A stretch of DNA of 64,000 nt from Spinellus fusiger. Its lineage: Eukaryota > Mucoromycota > Mucoromycetes > Mucorales > Phycomycetaceae. Location: assembly GCA_025094145.1 (NCBI GenBank), contig JALLLS010000006.1, forward strand, positions 310,001 to 374,000. Reading direction: 5' to 3'. Positions 10,482 through 21,849 of this stretch are shown here, piece by piece. Numbering within the stretch: the first letter of the stretch is position 1; each line of letters begins with the position of its first letter. Below the pieces are notes generated by a model. It saw nothing but the letters and a program-made list of their open reading frames with translations, searched no databases and had not been told where the DNA came from. The translations under genes and the position numbers were made by a program.

Positions 10482-13400
10482 TTACTTGACACAGGACCTC
10501 ACAGGCATGGAAGCATCTATCCGTCGCTTATGAATGACGTCAATAGGATGTTCAGAATGGACTTCTAGATACATCGAAGGCTGAGCAAATATCGATTTGT
10601 ATTCTTCTGTGATACGTATCAGAGTGGCCTTTTGGTTTTGAGGGAGACGGGAGGACAGCAGAAGAGGCCAGCCTAAACCACATAGTATGAGTACATCTCT
10701 TGCTGTGCTGTGTGCATTACCATTGGCAGAAGCCTCTTTCTCGGTGTTTTTGTCCAGTAGATCAAATGCTTTGAGAAACAAGAGAATCTCCCGAGTAAGA
10801 ATGGGTGCATGTTGTAGTAACAGATTAGACGCATCCGGATGTGCTGAGAATTGGGATTCGGGGAGAGAGGTGGGCTCATAGGTAGAAATGACGATGAATT
10901 GGGTGAAATGGTGAATAAGCACTAAAAGATGACGGAGAGCTATTCGGGATGGTTTATGGACAAGAAGAATAGCATGGACAGGGCGTGCTGTAATGTCTGC
11001 CAAGGAAGACGTCGTGGGTCGTTTTGTATTCAGTAACAGAGTCCACTGCTGTAGTATCCACCGAACATAGTCGAGTGTCCATGTAGCCAATGGAATAAGG
11101 GATAACAGAGACTCTATTATGAAGTATTGCTTAGCAGACAAGTAAGTTCTCTGCTGATGAACTTACCTGGTTCAAACATAATGCATATCTTATTGGTCTC
11201 TAGGTTCTCACTCTCTACAATGCATATTAATCCACCTGCCACTCTTGTTGACAATACTCACCCAGAATGCCGCCTACTGTCTCATGGTCAGTAGCACAAC
11301 TGGCCATAAAACATTCCAGAATAACAGGCAACTGAATGGCCTTGCACATGTTTTTGAATTGTATACGTTTCTCTGGGATATGTCTAATCATCATCATCAA
11401 TAATAGTAAATAATAAATAAATAGTGATAATTACCGGAATACACCCAAGGCAAGACCATAAGCACGTCCCATGTGTGATAAACACCAATCCTCAGTCACT
11501 TCATAAGGCTTGTTGGCCATTATCACACGGTTTTTAACTGAAAAGACAGACAGATGACCATGTCTGTAATAATCTTCATACGCAACCAATGCCTCCAAGA
11601 TCAACTTCTCGGGTGTGTCTGGTTGTGGTATGAGTCTAATTTCAATAAGATATATTACTATGCTTATACCTTACCTTGATGTCCAGGAAGTCGGCCTAAT
11701 CTTACAAGCTCGGTAGTAAGATCAAGTCTACTTGTATTGTTGAGTAAGCTTAACTTGAGCATTTGTCCAATAACATGCACAGTCTCTAAGAGCACTATAT
11801 AAGTCGCGGCTACTCTATTGTAAGAAGCTTACTCTTTATGGCCTCTGCACTGGTGTCTTCCTCAGAGACACGAGCAACCCCCAATCGCCCAGAATAATAG
11901 AGATAGAGTAAATGTGTTTCATGAGGAGAAAAGACGACACTTGCAATCATATCTGTTCATGTTTATAAGATAGCTATCATAAAGAATGTCTTTCTGTTAC
12001 CTGAATGATTCTCTTTGGATATGGAAGGTGCTGTTACTTGCCAGAATCCCGGTCCTATAGAAGTTCCATCGTCCTGTTCTGAGGGCGGTGTAGTTTTTGA
12101 CAGACTAAACTCCTCTCTTGAAGTGGTATAAGTACTTTTCTCTTTTTTTTTTCTCTTTTTATACAATAGGTCTATGTATAGACTCACTTATCATGGTACT
12201 CTAAATGAACACTCCCGTCGGATAACCCAAGAACGATAGAGCCATGACAAGTACTTGCAATACAAGTAATAAATCTTCCTTGAAATGAGAGTCCAAAGAG
12301 ATAAGTTGAATCCTAAGTAGCTTTCTGTCAGGTCTTTTTACACCACTCTCTTCATGCATCTCATGCTTCTTACTAGCTTCTCGGTGTATAGACGCTGTTT
12401 TTCCATATCTCCTGTACCATGCTGTCCTCGTGCTGCTGCCCGGAACTGCCATCTCGCAAAGAATCCTCCAAATGAGTCCGTGTCTAGAGCCAAACAAGAT
12501 CAATACACCAAGACATGTCTCCTCACTTTACCTGTCTTCTTCCCAAAGCAAACCACAAGTTGGAGATGTTGCTTTTTATACGTTAGTAGAATTTGAGTAA
12601 CGACATACGTAGGATCGTTCAGCTCGCTTGTCAAAGAAAGAGGGGCCGTCAGTCGTACTTTGGTGACAAGTTGGCATGTGCTGGCTATAACACACATAAG
12701 AATCCTCTTTACATTTTATAGACACGCCTTATCCTTACATCCTTGGGGTGATTTACTAGGAAAATGTAGGTTGATCTTATAGAGATAGACACATCTGGGC
12801 TGTGCTGATGAATAGTAGGTGGAAAGATAGAGTTCTCCATCTAATCTATTAGCCATCCACCTCTGTCCTAGGGCCCACTCTACCTTTTGTGAATTCTATC
12901 GAGGCATGGGATATTCTCTGCCAACCCTCTAATCCCGAGAGCACTGTACCAAAACATCCCATATCTGCTCTTCCCATTTCCCTTCGTCCTGACTTTGGAA
13001 GCATAGTGGAGAAGCTGGAAAATAGACCAGCATTGCGGTGATAATGCACACTCACTTCTCCGTGTACAGTTACCACCACGAATCCAAGATGGCCATATGG
13101 ATTTCTTGGTCCTACTACAGTGTCGTGTTGCAATTCGTCTGATCCCGAGTACTGATAAGGCATTCTATAAGAAATCGGGTTTTGGTGCTTCTTTTATATG
13201 TCTATATATTAATATATACTTACAGAACGATCAGAACGAAGCCATAGAAAGGCAGCAATAGGCTGGTGGAGGTCTACTTCATAAGTAAGTGACCAATGAT
13301 CTACAGAACTCTGTTATAATAAAACAAGTAAATAAATAAATAAACATCATATCATATCAGATCAGATCAGATCAGATCAGATCAGATCAGTGACACATGT

Positions 13401-13799
13401 TGAATACTGACGCACCTTGAGATCCCAAAGGGCCACTCTCCCTGTATCGTCTGCACTAGCAAGAAAAGTGCCGTGTTGATGCCACTTTAGGTGAGTAATA
13501 GTATGGTGTTGGTGAAAGCGTTCTATCAGTCGCATGGGAATCTTGTAGACTCTACTCTTTGAGTTATCGGTTGCAAACACGTCTCCGCTAATAATGTCGA
13601 CAGCAGGTTTACTGGGCTGTGGGGAGACAGTAACAAAAGCATCCTGTGCGTCAAAAGACATGTAGTCTGGCGTTTGCTTATAAGTGATACTCGAGAAAAG
13701 GTAGGCTGGTGTGTGGCAGGGTGTGATATCTGACATTGGCTTCATTTTTGAATAAGACTTGCTGTCTCTTCTGCGCTTGGATGATGTACTATTGACCAT
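10482..13799 (-). CDS. MED16: Mediator complex subunit 16 (Sin4)
   Basis: A tail-module Mediator subunit linking activators to RNA polymerase II. I resolve 14 exons, all in frame: 13799-13416, 13310-13224, about 13190-12884, 12840-12739, 12684-12532, 12483-12374, 12312-12188, 12116-12001, 11952-11833, 11794-11675, 11618-11435, 11383-11262, 11214-11167, 11113-10482; about 869 residues. The N-terminal half is a WD40-type propeller ('ITHLKWHQHGTFLASADDTGRVALWDLK', 'NPYGHLGFVVVTVHGEVSVHYHRN', 'HGSIVLGLSDGSVHLEY'). The C-terminal half has the family segment 'LLSLIPLATWTLDYVRWILQQW' followed by alpha-helical sequence. Intron 2 is very short (33-36 nt) and intron 1 holds a GATCA repeat. The last acceptor was chosen at 11114 because the tempting upstream ones break the frame. 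Assignment is firm; the acceptor of intron 2 is ambiguous by one codon. Confidence 0.88.
13350..13390. repeat. (ATCAG)n pentanucleotide repeat inside MED16 intron 1
   Basis: About seven copies of a five-base unit (ATCAG/GATCA) lie wholly within the first intron of MED16. Confidence 0.85.
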
Positions 13800-14462
13800 G
13801 GCGTACTCAAGTCGATAGCCAAAAGTATAAAGGACTAAAATTGACAACGGCAATAATAATAACTTGTCAATGAATAGTCACATGAGCTCAATCGTGAATT
13901 TTAGGCTATTTTCTCTTTCTTTTCTCGTTCTTTCTTATTTACTACTTCACTCTATTTCCTCCTAAAGAGTGGAAAGAGTTAAAGGATCATCTCCAATTCA
14001 TAGTAAGTGATTGAATATTAGATGGTGACAATTGGATTAGAAGATTTGTATTTTCTATTCTTTCGTCACTGTAAACATTCTCTTTATATATATATATATA
14101 TGTATCCTATAGACTCATAGAAGGATGCACCAAGGCCAATAAAGTAGCACGCTCCTTCATGTTCCAGATTAATTCATATAGACATACTGTTTATCTTATG
14201 GAATACAGAGTCATTCTCTTCTTTTAATATTTACTTTTTCTTATTATGTTTAGCAGCTCAGAAACAATGTGCTGTTGCTGTGTTTATGCCTTTAAGACGA
14301 TTCGATATGAATCACTGATAAAAATAAATAAAGAGACATTTGAGTTTTATGTATACGTTATCTGTCATAAATCAATCAACTTGTAAACATATATCTGTTA
14401 AAAAGGTATACGGTTACAATTTATTGAATATTTGCTTGTCACTTGAAAAAAGTCAAAAAGAA
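13800..14462. other. Intergenic, upstream of MED16
   Basis: AT-rich, with a short (TA)n run near 14090. It must hold the MED16 promoter. No reading frame or RNA gene is recognisable until the tRNA. Confidence 0.5.
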
Positions 14463-14533
14463 GGTCTCGCCGAGATTTGAACTCGGATAGTGAGAATCAG
14501 AATCTCATATGCTGACCATTACATCACGAAACC
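14463..14533 (-). tRNA. tRNA-Gln (anticodon CUG)
   Basis: The reverse complement folds as a complete 71-nt cloverleaf: acceptor GGTTTCG/CGAGACC (one T-G pair), D arm, anticodon stem TGAGA/TCTCA with loop TTCTGAT (anticodon CTG), and T arm CCGAG-TTCAAAT-CTCGG. There is no intron. It is transcribed leftward; a LINE fragment begins only a few bases upstream of its 5' end. Confidence 0.93.
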
Positions 14534-14536
14534 GCT

Positions 14537-14716
14537 TCTTTTTGTCGGTTACCAATTTAGATAAGATAATACTAAGCCCAAAAGTAGAGACAGCAATAAG
14601 AGGAAGCTGAGGATAACAAGGTCTGGAATGAAGCCCACGTAGATCAAAGAAAAATAGGTAAAGAGAGGATAGAAGATGCCTTTTATTCATTCAAAATAGT
14701 TGCTTATTTATACTAA
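14537..14716 (+). mobile_element. 5'-truncated LINE 3' tail (same family as LINE-A and LINE-B)
   Basis: The sequence follows, with substitutions, the 3' end of LINE-A at 20585-20755. Shared blocks include TACTAAGCCC, the segment around GAAGCCCA(C)GTAGATCAAAG, and TTTATTCATT close to the end. The copy starts within about 4-10 bp of the tRNA-Gln 5' end and its 3' end points away from the tRNA. It has no coding capacity. Confidence 0.75.
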
Positions 14717-15930
14717 TTTACATATGATACAATTGACTAAGTATGTCTTGTCTTTGGTCTACTCAGGGTGAGTGTGACTTCATCCAAGACATACTGTTTG
14801 TTTGATTATTTAATAAACCCAAAAGAAGTAATCCATGTGAGTCCAATAAGGAAAAGTGTGCTGGCCAATGGAATCATAGCATTTAGTATAGTGGCAACAC
14901 TTTCTTGACACGTGGTGTTGTGAGGTTGCTGGCCTCAGTGACTGCCAAGTGTAGTGCAGGGAATTGACTTTACAAATTTCTCTGTTCCTCAACTATTTCC
15001 TTTTTGGTTCTGTTTCTCTTTCTTTCCCTTTTGTGTTGGTCTTCTCTTTTCTTCCTCTTTTGGAAATTGATATGTTTCTGATGTTTTCTGTACATGATAA
15101 AGAGATCAATGCTCTTGTCCCACAATCCTTTTTCTTTCTTTACTCTTTTTCTCATACTATTCTGTTTTCTACCTAAACTTGTTTTCTCTTTTCTATGATG
15201 TATTTCTTTATGCTATTTTAGTTGCTTTTGCAGTGAATAACTTCATTACTATGAGTTCACCTCAATGGCACTATTTTAGTTTCTTTTTCTTTTTTTTTTC
15301 TCCTGAAGAATCATTGTTATGATGTATTCTTATAACAATGCTAGTACAGTTTATTAAATTTGTAGTTATTATTCATCCATGATGTAGTAACAATGCAATT
15401 GTCTTAATTTATTTTCTCTAAGATTGATTTCTTATGAAATCATTCTCTATTTTAACATTTAGTTCTTTAGTATAAATATCCCATTAACCAAGAACTGAAA
15501 TAAATTGTCAAATACTACTCCAAGATCTTCTATTATCTTTTATTCTTCTGTTATTTTCTTTTGATATCTTCTGATACAAGTTGTGGGCAGTGCTACTGTG
15601 TTTTCTTGTGAAGTATCATTGTTATTTACAAATCAATTCTTAGCAAAGTATTGATTGCGTTCTGTTATTTTGTACCTGCATGTACTGTTTTTCCCCTTTT
15701 ATCTGTTTTCTTTTGCTTCACCATTGTGTTGCAAAGTATCATTCTTATTTGTTTTCATAGTCTATTCAATTGAACAGACTATTCCCCTACCCTTTTTATT
15801 TGTTCATAAATCCTACCTCCAATTTCTATTCTGAACCCTTTTCTTACCTTATTACTCTACCTTTCTATCCATCATACACACACCCATAAGTACCACATGC
15901 ATCATTCTGCTAAAGATCACTTTTTTTTTA
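14717..15930. other. T-rich non-coding stretch left of LINE-A
   Basis: About 1.2 kb of strongly pyrimidine-rich plus strand with no recognisable gene. It may include the LINE-A 5' untranslated region, but I cannot place that boundary. Confidence 0.4.
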
Positions 15931-16072
15931 AAAAATTCATAAGTTTAATACAAAAATTCAAAAACGTCCATCCATCTCCAAAAAGCTGCATCTGTCTGCA
16001 TCCATTATCAATCCATCTCCCCCCACCTCCCAACTATCTCCTACAAAAGTTTCAGACCTCCAGCTCTCAAAC

Positions 16073-17009
16073 TTGACCAGATCCACCATGTTCTCTTCTC
16101 CAGCAGGACAACAACACCTTCTGGCTAATGCCACCACCACCACCAAAGCTCAACTTATCTTGGCAGTGACGTCACTCCAACAGAGCTTTGCTCAAATGGC
16201 TTCTGAGCACACCCATCAGAAGCAGAGACTTGAGGCCTTTGAGGCCATTATGGAAGAAAACAAGCAGTTGAGAGAGACTGTGGCAGCCCTTAAGGCTAAG
16301 CTTACTGCCTTGACTAATAAGGCAGCTCCTGTGATACAAGAGGTGACACAGGCACCAAAGAACCACCAACAGGCTGAGAAGACAGCCAAGGACTCCACAT
16401 GGGCTACTGTAGCCAGAAAGACCAGCTCCTTCAGCAAGAAGAGTAGAGTCTGCAGCCTGTGCATTCTCAATCCAGGAAGGCCCAAGGGGCTTTTCCTATG
16501 TATATATTCCCAGAGGCAGATGCATAAACTGCCCAGAAGCATGACACCTCTTAAGAACCCTTGGCCTAGACACTGGAAGAATCCTGGATGTATGTTTCCC
16601 TGCCTGCTCTGTTCTTGGTCTTCTGGTCCATGTGCAGTATGAAGCTGAAGTCAAGGAGGTCTTGGCTAAGGCCAAGGTGGACATATACAGTGGATTTGAC
16701 CCCTGGGATCCCAAACATCTGGCTGACCCTAAATACTCTGAGTTCTCTGAACAGCAGCTTGTGTTGGAGGCAATGCAGCTGAACCAGAACAGATGCATCC
16801 AGGCAATCCAGTATATGAGACCCTACCCAGCCTATGCTGTAGCTTCAGCTTTTTTGGGAGCTGGATGGCTCAGTGAGGAGCACATGCCTCCCAACCCCAA
16901 CAAGAAAATGTACCAGGACAGAGATGACCCTGCCAATGCCTTCAAAGTGAGCAGAAGAAGCTCCCTTGCAATGTCAGAGTCCTCCAACACCCAACAACAA
17001 CATGAATAG
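16073..17009 (+). pseudogene. LINE-A ORF1 (gag-like), frameshifted
   Basis: The first ~125 residues include a coiled-coil-like stretch ('EAFEAIMEENKQLRETVAALKAKL') and 'STWATVARK'. Near 16440 the homologous reading moves to another frame ('GFSYVYIPRGRCINC', then 'DTGRILDVCFPA', 'LVHVQYEAEVKEV', 'PWDPKHLADPKY'). That frame has a TGA codon near 16540 where the family has Arg. The same layout ('RIIDIHFPARGTIALLVHG', 'DPLAATVIADPKL') is seen in the LINE-E gag at 32.6-34.3 kb. Confidence 0.75.
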
Positions 17010-20000
17010 AGTCTCTATAGGCCTATGGAATGCCAATGGACTTCAACAGTCTATGGTATATAAAATTATGACCCACTCTCACTCTTTTACTATGCTATTC
17101 ATTACAGAGACCTGGCTCCTCTCTCCCTCACATCTCCCTACCTCATGGACACAGCTCCACACCTATGGAAAGCCTGTTGAAAACAGCTACCATGGCTCAA
17201 TTGGTATCTGTGCTCTTATCTCTCCTTCCTGTCCCTACCATGTCACTCAAATCCCTATGCCCTCCCCCTATGCTCTTGGTGTCCAACTTGGTTCACTGAG
17301 AATTATTTGCCTGTACCTTCCCCCTCCCTCTCCCTTGAAGACACATTTGATGTACTCAACTCCATTCCTTTGACAGAGGACACAATTATCTGTGGAGATC
17401 TGAATGCAAGACTTGGTGCATTTCTTGGTGATCATAACAAGAATCCTAGAGGTAGAGCCCTGTTGGAATGGCTTGAAGAATGTCAGCTGTATGTCCAAAG
17501 CAGTATGCATGCCTTTGGTCAAGCAACATACCACTCCTTCAGACAAGAACAAGAGATGAGTAGCATTGTGGATCTGTTTGTTTCCAGCTGCCTCTTTGAC
17601 AACACATCCATGATGGTGTATGGTAACCTCTCTCTTGGTTTGGACCATAGGTTGCTCAACATGACCTTTGACCATGATATGTCCACAGCACCATGCACAC
17701 CACCACCCTTCAGAAGAATGTGGAATCTCTCTTGCCTTGTTGAACCAGATGTAGCCAACCTCTACAGAGACAAGCTCAACAGTTTCTCTTTTTCTTTGTG
17801 TCAGATAATTACTTTTATAGTGAACAACCCTCCTGATGTCTGTCCTGACATTGATGGCCTGACAGATCAGCTCAACAGCTGTATCTACTCTGCACTAGAC
17901 TGCTCTGTAGGAAGCAAGACACATAGGCCAGCACATTGGCAGAAGTTCTGGAGTGAGGCTCTGCAGGTGGCAGTTGACAAAAGGGAGCTCAGCTTTAGAA
18001 GTTGGAAAAGAGCTAGAGGCCTGGACAAGGTTCAATGGTGGCAAAGGCACTTAGATGCACAGAGGGCCTTCACGTGTAAAGTACAAAGAGCAAAGAGAAG
18101 ACACTGGCAGGAGTTTTGCAGAAGTATAGAGAGAGACTATGCAAAGGCCACGTCAAAGGTGAAGCAGATTTGTAGAAGACAGCCACAGCAGACCTTCCAG
18201 CACCCAGATGGGCCAGCAGCAGCAGCAGAAGTGATGAGCCAACACCTTGAGAGTGTTTATAGGGGCTCACTATTAACATCACCCAGACCACCAGCACCTG
18301 CACCTGCACACCAACACCCATTCCCAGCAGCCACAACACCATTCTCTACACCTATTGTAAGGTTTTGTATGAAACTTCTACCAAACAGAAAAGTACCTGG
18401 GGTAGACCACCTGAGAGCAGAGATGCTAAAGCCACTGAGCCACACTCTTGTCCCTATCCTTTCTTGCCTGTTTACCTTGTGTTGACAGTGGTCTTATGTT
18501 CCTCTTCTATGGCGTCAAGCACAGGTGTTCCCCATCTTCAAAAAGGGTGATCCAAGTGATCCAGCCAACTACAGGCCAATCTTGTTAACTTCTGTTCTCA
18601 GAAAGCTCTTTGAGGTATGTCTTGCACCAGACCTGCACAAGTACTATCCCCCTCTAGATGTTGCCCAGGGTGGATTCAGACCAAGAAGAGGTGCACTGGA
18701 CCAGGCTCTGTGTTTACACAACCTGATGAAGAGATATTACCAGAGAAATTGCCAGTATCATGTGGTAGCCTACTTGGATATCAAGGCAGCCTATGACACT
18801 GTAGACAGGAACCTGATCTGGGATGCCCTCCAAAAGAGAAACACACCACCACCACTGCTTGCCTTACTGGTCCATTTGTTTGATGATGTACATGTGTCAG
18901 TTATCCTGAACAACCATGTGTCCTCTTTTTTCTCTCCTGTCACTGGTGTACTGCAAGGCTCAGTTCTCAGCCCCCATCTCTACTCAATATATATCAACCC
19001 ACTTGCATGTTTATTCAGAAGTGTGGCAACAGAAACAACAACAACAACATTTGTCCAGTCAAGCTCACCATCATCTTTGGCAGAGTATGAAGCATCACTA
19101 ACAGACAATAGTAGCACCACTATGGATAAGCCTACAGGAATCAACTCACTCTTCTTTGCTGACAATATTGCTGTCTTTGGTAAGGCTGGAGAGGTTCAAC
19201 AAATGCTGCATTTGGCAGAGCACTACTCTGTTTCAGTTGGCTTTAGATGGAGTCCTTCCAAGTGTGCAGTGGTCCTTCCCCCTTCTGTTTCCCAGGCCAA
19301 CCAGTTCAAGATATATGGAGAGCCCCTTCCAGCAGCCAATGAGTTCATTTACCTTGGCATGCCCTTTGTCTACAATGGAATCAACTCTTCTGGGATTGTT
19401 TCTCACAGGAAGCAAGGCACAATGTTTGCCATGTCCACACTGCATGCTGTTGGTGCCTCACGTTCTGGTTTCTCTTTACTTCTCAGCTCTAGGCTATACA
19501 AGACCTTCATTAGGCCAAAGTTTGAGTATGGTCTGGCAATTACTGTTCTTTTGAAGAAATATATCAAAGCTCTGGAGAAGATACAAGACAGGTGCCTAAG
19601 AATGATCATAGGTGGCCACCCCACTAGCTCCACTCAGGTGTTGAGGCATATCTGTGACCTGCCCAGTATGAACTTCAGAGCAGACTCTCTCAAGACAAGA
19701 TTCTGTCTTTGGGCTGCCTCCCTGCCTCCCCAATGTCTTTTGTCTCTGCTGGTAAACAGCCCACAAGTGCTACCACTAGAACCACTCATTAAGAATCCTC
19801 TTTTTGCCTCTCTCCCACCAGTATTGCCAGCAACATCAGCTCAGCTAAGGCAATACTTCAAACAACAACACCAACAGCTACTTGATCAATTCTTGCAAGT
19901 AACCAACAAGGTGCTCATCAAGGCATGCAGGCCAACACTTGGCATTGTTCAAGTCCTCTTCTTGCCAGCCACTAGACATGAGAGAAGCAGACTCATACGT

Positions 20001-20204
20001 TGGAGAATGGGACGGCTGCCTGGTATACCACAACCATGTCAGTGCAGTCCACTAGAGCATACATCCAGAAGACATCTTGCAGAGTGTCCAGTGATACCAA
20101 GGGACCTTTGGGATCAACTGCCACCAACACCACAACACTGCCATCCATTGGACCATGCCATCTCCAGTCTTTCTGAGAAATCTTTTTCCTGTCCTCCCTT
20201 CTGA
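17002..20204 (+). pseudogene. LINE-A ORF2: AP endonuclease plus reverse transcriptase, broken
   Basis: Endonuclease landmarks are 'LWNANGL', 'FITETWL', 'IICGDLNARLG' and 'GLDHRLL'. Reverse-transcriptase landmarks are 'VFPIFKKGDPSDPANYRPI', 'AQGGFRPRRGALDQ', 'AYLDIKAAYDTVDR' and 'TGVLQGSVLSPHLYSIYIN'. Where the family has (F/Y)ADD the sequence reads FADN, so the second catalytic Asp is lost. Frame changes occur near 17320-17340 (in a C/T run) and near 18485. A terminal Cys/His cluster ('CQCSPLEHTSRRHLAECP') follows. The protein cannot be made in one piece and would be catalytically dead. Confidence 0.87.
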
Positions 20205-20591
20205 CTACCACTACACAAGATCCTCTGGCACATAGATCAGCTCTGCAACCCTGACTCTGATTTCATTCCCACCCAAGTCCAGGCATGCTTTGGCATGATC
20301 AGGTGCACCAAGTGCATGAATGAACAGCTTTTTGTTCTGCTTCTCTGGCCTCCTCCCTCTCACTGTTACAATCTTTTAACACAGCTGCAGAGTGGAGAGC
20401 AGAGACAGCCTTAAAGTCTAGTAGTCTTAGTTTCTTTTTCTTGCCTATCTTTTTTTGTTCTTTTGTCCTGTAGAACTTTTTTGTTTATATCTAATAGTGT
20501 AAGGAGTGCAGTAAGGCTTCATTAAGCAAATGCAACTATCTCCTTTAATAATAATCTTTAACCTACATCACAAAACCAGACAATGATTTTG

Positions 20592-20910
20592 TTGTTCCCT
20601 AATTTGGACAGAATAGTTCTAAGCCCAGAGGTATGTGCACAGAGTGGAATAGCTAGTGGTTCTTGGTTTGGACTGAAGCCCACATAGATCAAAGAAGAAG
20701 AATAAAAGAGAAGATAGAAGATAATGTTTATTCATTGAATTTAGTATAAATAATCAAGTGAATTCAATGAATAAACATTATCTTCTATCTTCTCTTTTAT
20801 TCTTCTTCTTTGATCTATGTGGGCTTCAGTCCAAACCAAGAACCACTAGCTATTCCACTCTGTGCACATACCTCTGGGCTTAGAACTATTCTGTCCAAAT
20901 TAGGGAACAA
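20592..20910. repeat. Perfect 150-bp inverted repeat with 19-bp loop
   Basis: Bases 20592-20741 are the exact reverse complement of 20761-20910; I checked them block by block and found no mismatch. The loop is 20742-20760. The arms are the 3' ends of LINE-A (plus) and LINE-B (minus). Outside the arms, homology between the two elements continues but drops sharply. Confidence 0.95.
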
Positions 20911-21366
20911 AACTCCACCAATAGATTAAAGTTTTTTTTTTATTAAAGGGGTTTTTGTACTAGCTTAATAAAGCATATTACCCTCCTTATGACAATTTGA
21001 AAAAAAGATACAAAAAAGTTCTACAGGCTTAAAAGAACAAAAAAGGCCATGCAAGAAAAAGAAGCTAAGACTACTAGACTAAATGATTGTCCCTGCTCTC
21101 TACTCTGCAACTGTGCTAATAGGTTGTGACAGTGAGAGAGAGGAAGACAGAGAAGCAAAACAAAAAGCTGTTCATGCATGCTGGGATGCTGCTTGCTCAG
21201 ACCAAAGGGATCCTGGGCTGGCTGCTGTGCTGTAGTTGCTGTCTGGGTTACAGAGTTGGTCAATGTGCCATAGTATTTTCAGGAGAGGCACCCAGAAGGA
21301 AGGACAGGAAGGAGACTTGAGAGGAAGACAGTTGATGGCATTGTCCAGTCCATAATGTTGTGCTGA
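20742..21366 (-). mobile_element. LINE-B: 5'-truncated copy of the LINE-A family
   Basis: The reverse complement aligns to the last ~700 bp of LINE-A. Shared blocks include TGGAC.ATGCCATC, CCTGTCCT.CCTTCTG, GGCACAT.GA.CA, ATGAACAGCTTTTTGTT, TCTAGTAGTCTTAG and TGTAGAACTTTTTTGT. Homology stops near 21366, about 17 bp before the 5' end of tRNA-Leu. Apart from the perfect 150-bp end it is roughly a quarter to a third diverged from LINE-A by eye. It has no intact ORF. Confidence 0.85.
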
Positions 21367-21383
21367 TGGGACTCGACCAATAG

Positions 21384-21465
21384 AGTGGTTTGGCCGAGTG
21401 GTCTAAGGCGGCAGGTTTAGGCCCTGTTCTCTTCGGAGGCGCGAGTTCGAATCTCGCAGCCACTA
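21384..21465 (+). tRNA. tRNA-Leu (anticodon UAG)
   Basis: An 82-nt class II tRNA: acceptor AGTGGTT/AGCCACT with discriminator A, D arm beginning GCCGAGTGG, anticodon loop TTTAGGC (TAG), a long variable arm, and T arm GCGAG-TTCGAAT-CTCGC. There is no intron. It lies between LINE-B and the DIRS element. Confidence 0.93.
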
Positions 21466-21552
21466 TTTTGCTATTAGCTTTTATTTTGCTCTTTGTGTAT
21501 AATCTCTAAGTATTCTTGGATTGAATTATATTTAATTGTCTATTTAGACCAG

Positions 21553-21656
21553 AGGAAACAAAATAGGAATAAATGTGTTTTATCTTTTTATTAAAGCTCA
21601 GAGCAATTTTTCAAAGTATAAGTAAAAGCTTTTTTGAGCTATTGTTAAGTTAATCA
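21553..21656. repeat. DIRS left inverted terminal repeat
   Basis: The segment from the AAACAAAATAGGAATAAATG block to GCTATTGTTAAGTTAATC is the near-perfect reverse complement of 25792-25895. Confidence 0.9.
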
Positions 21657-21742
21657 AATTGAACTTAGTCATGAATAAATAATAATAAATAAAGGGAAAG
21701 GAATGATACAAAATAATAAAAATGAATGGGGTGGGTGGGGAA

Positions 21743-21849
21743 CATTTATTCATATTTTGTTTCCTCTGGTCTAAATAGACAATTCAAGGTCAAATAAATT
21801 CTCTCAAGAATTGTATGAGACCATTGGAAACAAAATAGGAATAAATGTG
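21743..21849. repeat. DIRS internal complementary region
   Basis: Bases 21743-21784 are the complement of the left terminus (21536 on). Bases 21781-21849 are the complement of the right terminus (about 25872-25942), with two or three changes near 21820. The two halves meet at the shared AATT, which defines the element ends. Confidence 0.9.

Larger units (their letters stand above)
15931..20741 (+). mobile_element. LINE-A: near full-length non-LTR retrotransposon, inactive
   Basis: The order is gag-like ORF1, AP endonuclease, reverse transcriptase, Cys/His-rich C-terminus, then a ~0.5-kb 3' untranslated region ending near TTATTCATTGAATT. The 5' limit is approximate (start of the C-rich leader before the first Met); the 3' limit is set by the palindrome with LINE-B. 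Several frameshifts, one nonsense codon and loss of a catalytic Asp make it non-autonomous. It does not belong to the same LINE lineage as LINE-D at 25.95-31.81 kb. Confidence 0.85.

Noticed and set aside
10995..11160. MED16 exon beginning at Met 11141 ('MSAKQYF')
   Set aside because: None of the acceptors tried upstream of the frame join it in phase; splicing to 11113 does and gives a normal 53-nt intron.
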